Source: Sambucus nigra (Eukaryota; Streptophyta; Magnoliopsida; Dipsacales; Adoxaceae). From it: a DNA stretch of 64,000 nt. The first letter of the stretch is position 1, and the number at the start of each line of letters is the position of its first letter. A model generated the notes under the pieces. The model did not search any database. It saw only the letters and a list, made by a program, of their open reading frames with translations, and had not been told where the DNA came from. Shown here one piece after another: positions 15,201-30,420 of the stretch. The DNA is taken from contig OX422215.1 of assembly GCA_949130495.1 (NCBI GenBank), positions 72,803,244-72,867,243 on the forward strand. The letters are read 5' to 3'. Position numbers and translations under genes: made by a program.

Positions 15201-16800
15201 TGTAACTCGTAGGAACTGACTCCGTAGCCGCGGGACTCTCGATTTGAGAATACGAAGGTAATTTGCATATTTCTAGACTTAGGCTTGAAAATATGGCGTT
15301 AGTGGGTGAAAACTGGAAACAGCTCCCGAACGGCCCCGTGGGCGGCACCAACACCTCCCACGGGACCAATGTAACTTGTAGGAACTGGCCCCGTAGCCAC
15401 GGGACTTCTGGTTTGCGAATACGATGATAATTTGCATATTTCTAGACATAGGCTTAAAAACAGGCCGTTAGAGGGTGAGAACACGAAACAGCCGCCGAAC
15501 GGCCCCGTGGGTGGCAGTAACACCACTCACGGGACCAATGTAACTTGTAGGAACTAACCCCGCAGCCGCGGGACTCCCGGTTTGAGAATACGACGATAAT
15601 TTGCATATTTCAAGACTTAGGCTTAAAAACATGGCGTTAGGGAGTGAGAACTCGAAACAGCCCCCGAACGGCCCCGTGGGTGGCACCAACACCTCCCACG
15701 GGACCAATGTAACTCGTTGGAACTGACCCTGGAGCCGCGGGACACTCGATTTGAGCATACGATGATAATTTGCATATTTTTAGACTTAGGCTGAAAAACA
15801 TGGCATTAGAGGGTGAGAACTCGAAACAGACCCCGAACGGCCCCGTGGGTGACACCAACACCTCCCATGGACCCAATATAACTTTTAGGAACTGACCCTG
15901 CAGCCGCGGGACTCTCGGTATGAGAATACGACGGTAATTTGCATATTTCTACACAGTATTATAAACATGGCGTTAGATGGTGAGAACTCCAAACAGCCCC
16001 CGAACGTCCCCGTGGGTGGCACCAACACCTCCCACGGGACAAATGTAACTCGTAGCAACTGACCCCACAGTCGCGGGACTCCCGGTTTGAGAATAGGACG
16101 ATAGTTCACATATTTCTAGACTTAGGCTTAAACACATGGCGTTAGAGGGTGAGAACTCGAATTAGCCCCCGAACGTCCCCTTGGGGGGGACAAACACCTC
16201 CCACGGGTCCAATGTAACTTGTAAGAACTGACCCCACACCCGCGGGACTCTCGGCTTGAGAATACGATGGTAATTTGCATATTTTTAGACTTAAGAAAAA
16301 CATGGCGTTAGAGGGTGAAAACTCGAAACTGTCCCCGAACAGCCCCGTGGCTGGCACCAACACCTCCCCCGGGACCCATGTAACTCGTAGGAACTGACCC
16401 CGTAGCCTCGGGAATCCCGGTTTGAGAATACGACGATAACTTTCAAATTTTTAGACTTAGGCTTAAAAACATGGCGTTAGAGGGTGAAAACTCGAAGCAG
16501 CCTCTGAACGGCCCCGTGGGTGGCACCAACACCTCGAACGGGATCTATGTAACTCGTACGAACTGACCCTGTAGCCGTGGGACTCCTTGTTTGAGAATAC
16601 GACCATAATTTTATATTTCTAGACTTAGGCTTAAAAACATGGCGTTAGAGAGTGAGAACTCGAAACAGCCCCCGAACATCCCCGTGGGTGGCACCAACAC
16701 CTCCCACGGGACCAATGTAACTCATAGGAACTGACCCCGTAGCCGCGGGACTCCCGATTTGAGAATACGACTGTAATTTGCATATTTCTAGACTTAAGCC
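12200..16800 (+). repeat. Mixed satellite monomers without clear higher-order repeat
   Basis: Full-length monomers alternate with four short 93-bp copies close together (12224, 12655, 13252 and 13683), an unusually high density. I could not find a variant marker recurring at a fixed long interval within this stretch. Neighbouring monomers look more diverged from each other than in the flanking blocks, which suggests an older or less homogenised part of the array. No gene is present. Confidence 0.6.
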
Positions 16801-19800
16801 AAACATGGCGTTAGAGGGCGAAAACTCGAAACAGCCCCCGAACGGCCCCGTGGGTGGCACTAACACCTCCCACGGGACCAATGTAACTCGTAGGAACTGA
16901 CCCCGCAGCCGCGAGACTCCCGGTTTGAGAATATGACAATAATTTGCATATTTCTAAACTTTGGCTTAAAAACATGGCGTCAGAGGGTGAGAACACGAAA
17001 CTACCCCCGAACGGCCCCGTGGGTAGTACCAACACCTCCCAGGGGACCAGTGTGACTCGTAGGAACTAACCTCGCCGACGTGGGACTCCTGATTTGAGAA
17101 TACGATGATAAGTTGCATATTTCTAGACTTAGGCTTAAAAACATGGCGTTAGAGGGTGAGAACTCGAAACAGCCCCCAAACGTCCCCGTCGGTGGCACCA
17201 ACACCTCCCATGGGACCAATGTAACTCGTAAGAACAAACCTCGCAGCCGCGAGACTCCCGATTTGGAATTACGAAGATAATTTTCATATTTCTAGACTTA
17301 GGTAAAACATGGCGTTAGAGGGTAAAACTCAAAACAGCCCCCGAACGACCCTGTGGGTGACACCAACACCTCCAACGGGACCAATGTAACTCATAGGACC
17401 TGATCCCGCAGTCGCGGGACTCTCGGTTTGAGAATACAACGATAATTTTCATATTTCTAGACTTAGGCCTAAAAACATAGCATTAGAGGGTGAAAACTCA
17501 AAACGGACTCTGAACGTCCCCATGGGTGGTACCAACACCTCCAACAGGACCAATGTAACTCGTAGGAACTGACCCCGTAGCCGCGGGACTCCTGGTTTGA
17601 GAATACGATGATAATTTGCATATTTCTTGACTTAGGCTAAAAAACATGGCGTTAGAGGGTGAGAACTAGAAACAACCCCCAAACGTCCCCGTGCGTGGCA
17701 CCAACACCTCCCACGGGACCAATGTAACTCGTAAAAACAAGGCGTTAGAGGGTGAAAACTTGAAACAGCCACCGAACGGCTCCGTGGGTGGCACCAACAC
17801 CTCCCAAGAGACCAATGTAACTCATAGAAACTGACCCCGCAGCCGCGGGACTCCCGGTTTGAGAATACGACGATAATTTGCGTATTTCTAGAATTAGCTT
17901 AAGAACATGGCGTTAGAGGGTGAGAACTCGAAACAGCCACCGAACGTCCCCGTGGATGGCACCAACACCTCTAGGGACCAATGTAACTCGTATGAATGGA
18001 GCCCGCAGCCGCGGGACTCCCAGTTTGAGAATACGATGTTAATTAGCAGATTTCTAGGCTTACGCTTAAAAACATGGTGTTAGAGGGTGAGAACTCGAAA
18101 CAGCCCCCGAACGTCCCCGTGGGGGGCACCAACACCTCCCACGGGTCCAATGTGACTCGTAGGAACTGACCCCGCAGCCGCGGGACTCCCGGTTTGAGAA
18201 TACGATGGTAATTTTCATATTTCTAGACTTAAGCAAAACATGGCGTTACAGGGTGAAAACTCGAAATAGCCCCCGAACAGCCCCGTGGGTGGCCCCAACA
18301 CCTCCCACGGGACCAATGTAACTCGTATGAATTGACCCCGCAGCCGCGGGAATCCCGGTTTGAGAATACAATAATAATTTGCATATTTTTAGACTTAGGC
18401 TTAAAAACATGGCGTTAGTGGGTGAAAACTCGAAACAGCCTCCAAACGGCCCCGTGGGTGGCACCAATACCTCCAACAGGACCTATGTACCTCGTAGGAA
18501 CTGACCCCGCAGCCGCGGGAGTCCTGGTTTGAGAATACGACGATAATTTGAGTATTTCTAGACTTAGGCTTAAAAACATGGCAATAGAGGGCGAGAACTC
18601 GAAACAGCCCCCGAACGTCCCCGTGGGTGGCACCAACACCTCCCAAGGGACCAATGTAACTCTTACGAACGGAGCCCGCAGCCGCGGGACTCCCGGTTTG
18701 AGAATACGACGGTAATTAGCATATTTCTAGACTTACGCTTAAATCAAGTCGTTAGAGGGTAAGACTAGAAACAGCCCCCGAACGTCCCCGTGGGGGGGAC
18801 CAACACCTCCCATGGGTCCAATGTAACTCGTAAGAACTGACCCCGCAGCCGCGGGACTCCCGATTTGAGAATATGACGGTAATTTGCATATTTCTAGACT
18901 TAAGGAAAACATGGCGTTAGAGGGTGAAAACTCGAAACAGCACCTGATCGGCCCCGTAGGTGGCACCAACACCTCCCACGGGACCAATGTAACTCGTAGG
19001 AACTGACCCCGCAGCCGCGGGAATCCCAGTTTGAGAATGCAATGATAATTTGTATATTTTTAGACTTAGGCTTAAAAACATGACGTTAGAGGGTGAAAAC
19101 TCGAAACAGCCTCCGAACGGCCCCGTGGGAGGCACCAACACCTCCAACGGGACCTATGTAACTCGTAGGAACTGACCCCGCAACCGCGGGACTCCAGGTT
19201 TGAGAATACGATGATAATTTGCATATTTCTGGACTTAGGCTTAAAAACATGGCGCTAGAGGGTGAGAACTCAAAATAGCCCCCGAACGTCCCTGTGGGTG
19301 GCACCAACACCTCCCACGGTACCAATGTAACTCGTTGGAACTGACCCCACAGCCGCGGGACTCGCGGTTTGAGAATACGACTGTAATTTGCATATTTCTA
19401 GACTGAAGCCAAACATGGCGTTAGAGGGTGAAAACTCGAAACAGCCCTCGAACGGCCCCGTGGGTGGCACTAACACGTCCCACGGGTCAAATGTAACTCG
19501 TAGGAACTGACCCCGTAGATGCGGGACTCCCGCTTTGAGAATACGACTATGATTTGAATATTTCTAGAATTTGGCTTAAAAATGTGGCGTCAGAGGGTGA
19601 GAACACGAAACAATCCCCGAACGGCCCCGTGGGTGGCACCAACACCACCCAGGGGACCAGTTTGACTCGTAGGAACTAACCTCGCCGCCGCGCGACTCCC
19701 GGTTTGAGAATACAACGATAAGTTGCATATTTCTAGACTTAGGCTTAAAAATATGGCGTTAGAGGGTGAGAACTCGAAACAGCCCCCGAAGTCCCCGTGG

Positions 19801-20400
19801 GTGGTAAAAACACCTCCCACGGGACCAATCTAACTCGTAAGAACTGACCTCGCAGCCGTGGGACTCCCGATTTGAGATTACGAAGATAATTTGCATCTTT
19901 CGAGACTTAGGTAAAACATTGCGTTAGAGGGTGAAAACTCAAAACAGCCGCCGAATGACCCTGTGGGTGGCACCAACACCTCCAACGGGACCAATGTAAC
20001 TCGTAGGAACTGACCCCGCAGCTGCGGGACTCCCGGTTTGAGAATACTATGATAATTTACATATTTCAATACTTAGGCTTAAAAACATGGCATTAGAGGG
20101 TGAAACCTCAAAACGTACTCTGAACGGCCCCGTGGGTGGCACCAACACCTCCAACAGGACCAATGCACCTCGTAGGAACTGACCCCGCAGCCGTGGGACT
20201 CGTAGTTTGAGAATACAACTGTAATTTTCATATTTCTAGACTTAGGCTTAAAAACATGACTTTAGAGGGTGAAAATTCAAAACAGCCTCCGAACGGCCCC
20301 GTGGGTGGCACCAACACCTCCAACGGGACCTATGTAACTCGTAGGAACTGACCCCGCAGCCCCGGGACTCCTGGTTTGAGAATACGATGATAATTTACAT
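16800..20400 (+). repeat. Diverged higher-order repeat block II (about 2.6 kb)
   Basis: The AGGGGACCAG variant seen in block I returns at 17041 and 19651, 2610 bp apart. It is preceded in both places by a related AAGCCAAACATGGCG monomer. A separate four-monomer duplication is also visible, with similar monomers near 18246-18476 and 18917-19147 spaced 671 bp apart. The two unit copies are more diverged than those in blocks I and III. Confidence 0.6.
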
Positions 20401-23400
20401 ATTTCTAGACTAAGGCTTAAAAATATGGCGTTAGAGGGTTAGAACTCGAAACAGCCCCCGAACGTGCCCGTGGGTGGCAGCAACACCTCTCACGGGAGCA
20501 ATGTAACTCGTAGGAACTGACCCCGCAGCCGCGAGACTCCCAGTTTGAGAATACGACTGAAATTTCCATATTTCTAGACTTAAGCCAAACATGGCGTTAG
20601 AGGGTGAAAACTCGATACAGCCCCCGAACGTCCCCATGGGTGGCACTAACACCTCCCACGGGACCAATGTAACTCGTAGGATCTGACCCCGCAGCCGCGG
20701 GACTCCCGGTTTGTGAATATGACGATAATTTGCATATTTCTAGAATTAGGCTTAAAAACATAGCGTTAGAGGGTGAGAACACGAAACAGCCCCCGAAAGT
20801 CCCCGTGGGTGGCACTAACACCTCCCACAGGACCAATGTAACTCGTAAAAACATGGCGTCAGAGGGTGAAAACTTGAAACAACCCCCGAACGGCCCCGTG
20901 GGTGGCACCAACACCTCCCACGGGATCATGTAACTCGTAGGAACTGACCCCGCAGCCGCGGGACTCCCGGTTTCAGAATACGATGATAATTTGCATATTT
21001 TTAGACTTAGGATAAAAAACATGGCGTTAGAGGGTGAAAAATCGAAACAGCCCCCGAATGGCCCCGTGGGTGGCACCAACACCTCCCACAGGACCAATGT
21101 AACTCGTAGGAACTAACCCCGCAGCCGCGGGACTCCCGGTTTGAGAAAACGACGATAATTTGAATATTTTTAGACTTAGGATTAAAAACATGGCGTTAGA
21201 GGGTGAAAACTCGAAACAGCCCCTGAACGGCCCCGTGGGTGGCACCAACACCTCCCACGGGACCAATGTAACTCGTAGGAACTGACCATGAAGCCGCGTG
21301 ACTCGCGGTTTGAGAATACGACGATAATTTGCATATTTCTAGACTTTGGTTAAAAACATGGCATTAGAGGGTGAAAACTCGAAACAGCCCCCAAACGGCC
21401 CCGTGGTTGGCACCAACCCCTCCCACGGGACTAATGTAACTCGTAGGACTGACCCTGCGGCCGCGCAACTCCCGGTTTGAGAATACGACGATAATTTGAA
21501 TATTTCTAGACTTAGAAAAAACATGGCGTTAGAGGGTGAAAACTCGAAACAGCTTTCGAATGGCCCCGTGGGTGGCACCAACACCTCCCACGGGACCAAT
21601 GTAACTTGTAGGAACTGACCCCGCATCCGCGGGACTCCCAGTTTGAGAATACCACGATAATTTACATATTTTTAGATTTAGGCTTAAAAACATGGCGTTA
21701 GAGGGTGAGAACTAAAAACAGCCCCCGAAAGTCTCCGTGGGTGGCACCAACACTTCCCATGGGACCAATGTAACTCGTAAGAACTGACCTCGCGGCCGCG
21801 GGACTCCCGATTTGAGATTACGAAGATAATTTTCATATTTCTAGACTTAGGTAAAACATGGCGTTAGAGGGTGAAAACTCAAAACAGCCCCCGAACGACC
21901 CACTGGGTGGCACCAACACCTCCAATGGAACCAACGTAACTCGTAGGAACTGACCCCGCAGCTGCGGCACTCCCGGTTTGAGAATACTATGATAATTTAC
22001 ATATTTCTATACTTAGGCTAAAAAACATGGCGTTAGAGGGTGAGAACTCGAAACGGACTCTGAACGGCCCTGTGGGTGGAACCAACACCTCCAACAGGAC
22101 CAATGTACCTGGTAGGAACTGACCCCGTAGCCGCAGGACTCGTGGTTTGAGAATACGACTGTAATTTTCATTTTTCTAGACTTAGGCTTAAAAACATGGC
22201 ATTAGAGGGTGAAAACTCAAAACAGCCTCCGAACGGCCTCGTGGGTCGCACCAACACCTCCAACGAGACCTATGTAACTCGTAGGAACTGACCCCGCAGC
22301 CGCGGAACTCCTGGTTTGAGAATACGACGATAATTTACATATTTCTAGACTTAGGCTTAAGACTACGGCGTTAGAGGGTGATAACTCGAAATAGCCCCCG
22401 AACGGCCCCGTGGGTGGCACCAACACCACCCACGGGACCAATGTAACTCGTAGGAACTGACCCCGCAGCCACGGGACTTCCGGTTTGAGAATACGACTAT
22501 AATTTCCATATTTCTAGACTTAAGCCAAACTTGGGGTTAGAGGGTGAAAACTCGATACAGCCCCCGAACGTCCCCATGGGTGGCACTAATACCTCCCACG
22601 GGACCAATGTAACTCGTAGGAACTGACCCCGCAGCCGCCGGACTCCCGGTTTGAGAATACGACGATAATTTGCATATTTCTAGACTTAGGCTTAATAACA
22701 TGGCGTTAGAGGGTGAGAACTCGAAACAGCCCCCCAAAAGTCCCCGTGGGTGGCACTAACACCTCCCACGGGACCAATGTAACTCGTAAAAACATGGCGT
22801 CAGAGGGTGAAAACATGAAACAACCCCCGAACGGCCCCGTGGGTGGCACTAACACCTCCCACGGGACCAATGTACCTCGTAGGAACAGACCCCGCAGCCG
22901 CGGGACTCCCGGTTTGAGAATACGATGTTAATTTGCATATTTTTAGAATTAGGATTAGAAACATGGCGTTAGAGGGTAAAAACTGGAAACAGCCCCTGAA
23001 CGGCCCCGTGGGTGGAACCAACACCTCCCACGGGACCAATGTAACTCGTAGGAACTGACCATGCAGCCGCGCGACTCCCGGTTTGAGAATATGACTATAA
23101 TTTGCATATTTTTAGACTTAAACCAAACATGTCGTTAGAGGGTGAAAACTCGAAATATCCCCCGAATGGCCCCTTGGGTGGCACCAACACCTCCCACGGG
23201 ACCAATGTAACTCGTAGGAACTGACCCCGCAGCCGCGGGACTCCCGGTTTGAGAAAACGACGATAATTTGCATATTTTTAGACTTAGGATTAAAAACATG
23301 GCGTTAGAGGGTGAAAACTCGAAACAGTCCCTGAACGGCCCCGTGGGTGGCACCAAAACCTCCCACGGGACCAATGTAACTCGTAGGAACTGACCATGCA

Positions 23401-26165
23401 GCCGCGCGACTCGCGGTTTGAGAATACGATGATAATTTGCATATTTCTAGACTTAGGTTAAAAACATGGCGTTAGAGGGTGAAAACTCGAAACATCCCCC
23501 AAACGGCCCCGTGGTTGGCAGCAACCCCTCCCACGGGACCAATGTAACTCGTAGGACTGACCCCGTGGCCGCGCGACTCCCGGTTTGAGAATACGACGAT
23601 AATTTGAATATTTCTAGACTTAGGAAAAATATGGCGTTAGAGGGTGAAAACTCGAAACTGCCCCCGAACGGCCCCGTGGGTGGCACCAACACCTCCCACG
23701 GGACCAATGTAACTTGTAGGAACTGACCCCGCAGCCGCGGGACTCCCAGTTTGAGAATACCATGATAATTTACATATTTATAGACTTAGGCTTAAAAACA
23801 TGGCGTTAGAGGGTGAGAACTCGAAACAGCCCCCTAAAGTCCCCGTGGGTGGCACTATAACCTCCCACGGGACCAATGTAACTTGTTGGAACTGACCCCG
23901 CAGTCGTGGGACTCCCGGTTTGAGAATACGAGAGTAATTTGCGTATTTCTACACAAAGGATTATAAACATGGCGTTAAAGGGTGAGAACTCCAAACAGCC
24001 CCCGAACGTCCACGTGGGTGGAACCAACACCTCCCCCGGGAAAAATGTAACTCGTAGCCACTGACCCCGCAGCCGTGGGACTCCCGATTTGATAATACGA
24101 TGATAATTTGCATATTTATAGACTTAGGCTTAAAAACATTGCGTTAGAGGGTGAGAACACGAAACAGCCCCCGAACGTCCCCGTGGGGGGCACCAACACT
24201 TCCCATGGGACCAATGTAACTCGTAAGAACTGACCTCGCGGCCGCGGAACTCCCGATTTGAGATTACGAAGATAATTTGCATATTTCTGGACTTAGGTAA
24301 AACATGGCGTTAGAGGGTGAAAACTCGAAACAACCCCCGAACGATCCTGTGGGTGGCACCAACACCTCCAATGGGACCAACGTAACTCGTAGGAACTGAC
24401 CCCGCAGCTGCGGCACTCCCGGTTTGAGAATACTATGATAATTTACATATTTCTATACTTAGGCTTAAAAACATGGCGTTAGAGGGTGAGAACTCGAAAC
24501 GGACTCTGAACGGCCCCGTGGGTGGCACCAATACCTCCAACAGGACCAATGTACCTCGTCGGAACTGACCCCGTAGCCGCGGGACTCGTGGTTTAAGAAT
24601 ATGACTGCAATTTTCATTTTTCTAGACTTAGGCTTAAAAACATGGCGTTAGATGGTAAAAACTCAAAACAGCCTCCGTACGGCCCCGTGGGTCGCACCAA
24701 CACCTCCAACGGGACCTATGTAACTCGTAGGAACTGACCCCGCAGCCGCGAGACTCCCGGTTTGAGAATTCAATGATAATTTGCATATTCCGAGACTTAG
24801 GCTTAAAAACATGGCATTAGAGGGTGAGAACTCGAAACAGCCCACGAACGTCCCCGTGGGTGCCACCAACACCTTCCACGGGACCAATGTAACTCGTAGG
24901 AATTGACCCCGCAGCGGGGGGACTCCCGATTTGAGAATAGGAAGGTAATTTGCATATTTTTAGGCTTAGGCTTAAAAACATGGCGTTTGTGGTTGAGAAC
25001 TCAAAACATCCTCCGAACATCCCCGTGGGTGCACCAACACCTCCCACGGGACCAATGTAACTCGAAAGAACTGACCCCGCAGCCGCGGGACTCCTGATTT
25101 GAGAATACGACGATAATTTGCATATTTCTAGACATAGGCATAAAAACATGGTGTTAGAGGGTGAGAACACGAAACAGCCCCCGAACGGCCCCGTGGGTGG
25201 CACCAACACTTCCCACGGGACCAGTGTAACTCGTAGAAACTGACCCCGCAGCCACGGGACTCCCAATTTTAGAATACGGCAATAATTTGCATATTTCAAT
25301 ACTTAGCCTTAAAACATGGCTTTAGAGGGTGAGAACTCGAAACATCCCCCGAACGTCCCCGTTGGTGGCACCAACACCTCCCACGGGACCAATGTAACTC
25401 GTAAGAACAGACCCCGCAGCCGCGGGACTCCCGATTTGAGAATACGAAGGTAATTTGCATATTTTTAGATTTAGGCTTAAAAGCATGGCGTTAGAGGGTG
25501 AGAACTCGAAACAGCCCCGGAACGTCCCCGTGGGTGGCACCAACACCTCCCACGGGACCAATGTAACTCGTAGGAATTGACCCCGTAGCCTCGGGACTCC
25601 CGATTTGAGAATACGAAGGTAATTTACATATTTCTAGACTTAGGCTTAAAACTATGGTGTTAGAGGGTGAGAACTCGAAACAACCTCCAAACGGCCCCGT
25701 GGGTGGCACCAACACCTCCCACGGGACCAATGTAACTCGTAGGAACTGACCCCGCAGCCACGGGACTTCCGGTTTGAGAATACGACAATAATTTCAAGAT
25801 TTCTAGACTTAAGCCAAACAAGGGGTTAGATGGTGAAAACTTGATACAGCCCCCGAACGTCCCCATGGGTGGCACTAACACCTCCCACGGGACCAATGTA
25901 ACTCGTAGGAACTGGCACCGCAGTCGCGGGACTCCCGGTTTGAGAATACGACGATAATTTACATATTTCTAGACTTAGGCTTAAAAACATGGCGTTAGAG
26001 GGTGAGAACTCGAAACAGCCCCCGAAAGTCCCCGTGGGTGGCACTAACACCTCCCACGGGACCAATGTAACTCGTAAAAACATGGCGTCAGAGGGTGAAA
26101 ACTTCAAACAACCCCCGAACGGCCCCGTGGGTGGCACCAACACCTCCCACGGGACCAATGTAACT

Positions 26166-26420
26166 CGTAGGAACTGACCCCGCAGCCGTGGGACTCGTAG
26201 TTTGAGAATACAACTGTAATTTTCATATTTCTAGACTTAGGCTTAAAAACATGACTTTAGAGGGTGAAAATTCAAAACAGCCTCCGAACGGCCCCGTGGG
26301 TGGCACCAACACCTCCAACGGGACCTATGTAACTCGTAGGAACGGCCCCGTGGGTGGCACCAACACCTCCCGGTTTGAGAATACGACTGTAATTTGCATA
26401 TTTTTAGACTTAAGCCAAAC
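26166..26420 (+). repeat. Rearranged chimeric monomer
   Basis: Bases 26166-26343 are identical by eye to 20171-20348 (178 bp), including rare variants such as GGGACTCGTAGTTTGAG and ACATGACTTTAGAGG. Directly afterwards GGCCCCGTGGGTGGCACC is repeated and then joins CGGTTTGAG, so the usual TGACCCCGCAGCCGCGGGACT segment is missing. The first junction shares GAAC with both parents and the second shares CTCCC. After the second junction the sequence matches a monomer near 23080. Two short-homology junctions close together suggest template switching or complex unequal exchange. Confidence 0.75.
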
Positions 26421-29400
26421 ATGTCGTTAGAGGGTGAAAACTCGAAATATCCCCCGAATGGCCCCTTGGGTGGCACCAACACCTCCCACGGGACCAATGT
26501 AACTCGTAGGAACTGACCCCGCAGCCGCGGGACTCCCGATTTGAGAAAACGACGATAATTTGCATATTTTTAGACTTAGGATTAAAAACATGGCGTTAGG
26601 GGGTGAAAACTCGAAACACTCCCTGAACGGCCCTGTGGGTGGCACCAACACCTCCCACGGGACCAATGTAACTCGTAGGAACTGACCATTCAGCCGCGCG
26701 ACTCGCGGTTTGAGAATACGACGATAATCTGCATATTTCTAGACTTAGGTTAAAAACATGGCGTTAGAGGGTGAAAATTCGAAACATCCCCCAAACGGCC
26801 CCGTGGTTGGCAGCAACCCCTCCCACGGGAACAATGTAACTCGTAGGACTGACCCCGTGGCCGCGCGACTCCCGGTTTGAGAATACGACGATAATTTGAA
26901 TATTTCTAGACTTAGGAAAAACATGGCGTTAGAGAGTGAAAACATGAAACAGCCCTCGAACGGCCCCGTGGGTGGCACCAACACCTCCCACGGGACCAAT
27001 GTAACTCGTAGGAACTGACCATGCATCCGCGCGACTCGCGGTTCGAGAATACGAAGATAATTTGCATATTTCTAGACTTAGGTTAAAAACATGGCCTTAG
27101 AGGGTGAGAACTCGAAACAGCCCCCTAAAGTCCCCGTGGGTGCCACTATAACCTCCCACGGGACCAATGTAACTTGTAGGAACTGACCCCGCAGTCGTGG
27201 GACTCCCGATTTGAGAATACGAGAGTAATTCGCGTATTTCTACACAAAGGATTATAAACATGGCGTTAAAGGGTGAGAACTCCAAACAGCCCCCGAACGT
27301 CCCCGTGGGTGGCACCAACACCTCCCCCGGGACAAATGTAACTCGTAGCCACTGACCCCGCAGCCGCGGGACTCCCGATTTGATAATACGATGATAATTT
27401 GCATATTTCTAGACTTAGGCTTAAAAACATTGCGTTAGAGTGTGAGAACACGAAACAGCCCCCGAACGTCCCCGTGGGGGGCACCAACACTTCCCATGGG
27501 ACCAATGTAACTCGTAAGAACTGACCTCGCGGCCGCGGGACTCCCGATTTGAGATTACGAAGATAATTTGCATATTTCTAGACTTAGGTAAAACATGGCG
27601 TTAGAGAGTGAAAACTCAAAACAGCCCCCGAACGACCCTGTGGGTGGCACCAACACCTCCAACGGGACCAATGTAACTCGTAGGAACTGACCCCGCAGCC
27701 GCAGAACTCGTGGTTTGAGAATACGACGATAATTTGCATATTTCTAGACTTAGGCTTAAAAAATGGCGTTAGAGGGTGAGAACTCGAAATAGCCCCCGAA
27801 CGTCCCCATGGGTGGCATGAACACCTCCCACGGGACCAATGTAAGTCATAGGAACTGACCCCACAGCCGCGGGACTCCCGGTTTGAGAATACCACTGTAA
27901 TTTACATATTGTTAGACTTAAACAAAACATGGCGTTACAGGGTGAAAACTCGAAACAGCCCCCGAACGGTCCCGTAGGTGGCACCAACACCTCCCTCGAG
28001 ACCAATGTAACTCGTAGGAACTGAGCCCGCAGCCGCGGGACCCCCGGTTTTAGAATATGACGATAAATTGAATATTTTTATACTTAGGGTTAAAAACATG
28101 GTGTTAGGGGGTGAAAATTTCAAACAACCCCGAACGTCCCCGTGGGTGGAACCAACACCTCCCACGGGACCAATGTAACTCATAGGAACTGAGCCCGTAG
28201 TCCCGGGACTCACGGTTTGAGAATACGACGATAATTTTCATATTTCTAGACTTATGCTTAAAAACATGGCGTTAGAGGGTGAGAACTCGAAACAGCCCCC
28301 GAAAGTCCCCGTGGGTGGCACTATAACCTCCCACGGGACCAATGTAACTCGTAAAAACATGGCGTTAGAGGGTGAAAACTTGAAACAGGCCCCAAACGGC
28401 CCCGTGGGTGGCACCAACACCTCCCACGGGACCAATGTAACTCGTAGGAACTGACCCCGCAGCCGAGGGACTCCCGGTTTGAGAATACGACGATAATTTG
28501 CATATTTTTAGACTTAGGATTAAAAGCATGGCGTTAGAGGGTGAAAACTCGAAACAGCCCCTGAACGGCCCCGTGGGTGGCACCAACACCTCCCATGGGA
28601 CCAATGTAACTCGTAGGAATGACTAGCAGCTGCGCGACTCGCGGTTTGAGAATACGACGATAATTTGCATATTTCTAGACTTAGGTTAAAAACACGGCGT
28701 TAGAGGGTGAAACCTCGAAACAACCCCCAAACGGCTCCGTGGTTGGCACCAACACCTCCCACGGGACCAATGTAACTCGTAGGAAGTGACCCCGCGACCA
28801 CGCGACTCCCGGTTTGAGAATACGGTGATAATTTGAATATTTCTAGACTTAGAAAAAACATGGTGTTAGAGGGTCAAAACTCAAAACAGCCCCCGAACAG
28901 CCCCGTGGGTGGCACCAACACCTCCCACGGGACCAATGTAACTTATAGGAATAGACCCCGTTGCCGCGGGACTCCCAGTTTGAGAATACGATAGTAATTT
29001 GCGTATTTCGACACATAGTATTATAAACATGGCGTTAGAGGGTGAGAACTCCAAACAGCCCCCGAACGTCCCCGTGGATGGCACCAACACCTCCCACGGG
29101 ACCAATTAACTCGTAGGTACTGACCCCGCAGCCGCGGGACTCCTGGTTTGAGAATACGACGATAATTTGCATATTTCTAGACTTAGGCTTAAAAACATGG
29201 CGTTAGAGGGTGAGAACTCGAAACAGCCCCCGAACGTCCCCGTGGGTGGCACCAACACCTCCCAAGGGACCAATGTAACTCGTACGAATGGAGCCCGCAG
29301 CCGCGGGACACCACCGGTTTGAGAATATGACAGTAATTAGCTTATTTCAAGACTTTTGCATAAAAACATGGCGTTAGCGGGTGAGAACTCGAAACAGCGA

Positions 29401-30420
29401 TCGAACGTCCCCGTGGGTGGCACCAACACCTCCCACGGTTCCAATGTAACTCGTAAGAACTGACTCCCCAATCGCGGGACTCCCGATTTGAGAATACGAA
29501 GGTAATTTGCATATTTCTAGACATAGGCTTAAAAACATGGCGTTAGAGGGTGAGAACACGAAACAGCCGCCGAACGGCCCCGTGGGTGGCACCAACACCT
29601 CCCACGGGATCAATGTAACTCGTAGGAACTGACCCCGCAGCCGCGGGACTCACGGTGTGAGAATACGACGATAATTTTAATATTTCTAGACATAGGAAAA
29701 ACATGGCGTTAGAGGGTGAAAACTCGAAACAGCCCCCAAACGGCCCCGTGGGTGGCACCAACACCTCCCACGGGACCAATGTAACTTGTAGGAACTGACC
29801 AAGAAGCCGCAGGACTCCCAGTTTGAGAATACGAGGGTAATTTGCGTATTTCTACACAAAGGATTATAAACATGGCGTTAAAGGGTGAGAACTCCAAACA
29901 GCTCCCGAACGTCCCCGTGGGTGGCACCAACACCTCCCCCGGGACAAATGTAACTCGTAGCCACTGACCTCGCAGCCGCGGGACTCCCGATTTGATAATA
30001 CGACGATAATTTGCATATTTCTAGACTTAGGCTTAAAAACGTTGCGTTAGAGGGTGAGAACACGAAACAGCCCCCGAATGTCCCCGTGGGGGGCGCCAAC
30101 ACCTCCCACGGGACCAATGTAACTCGTAATAACTGACCCCGCAGCCACGGGAGTCCCGGTTTGAGAATACGATGGTAATATGCATATCTCTAGACTTAAG
30201 CAAAACATGGCATTAGAGGGTGAAAACTCAAAACAGCCCCCGAACGGCCCCGTGGGTGGCACCAACACCTCCCACGGGACCAATGTAACTCGTAGGAAAC
30301 TGACCCCGCAGCCGCGGGAATCCCGATTTGAGAATATGACGATAATTTGCATATTTTTAGACTTAGGCTTAAAAACATGGCGTTAGAGGGTGAAAACCCG
30401 AAACTGCTTCCGAATGGCCT

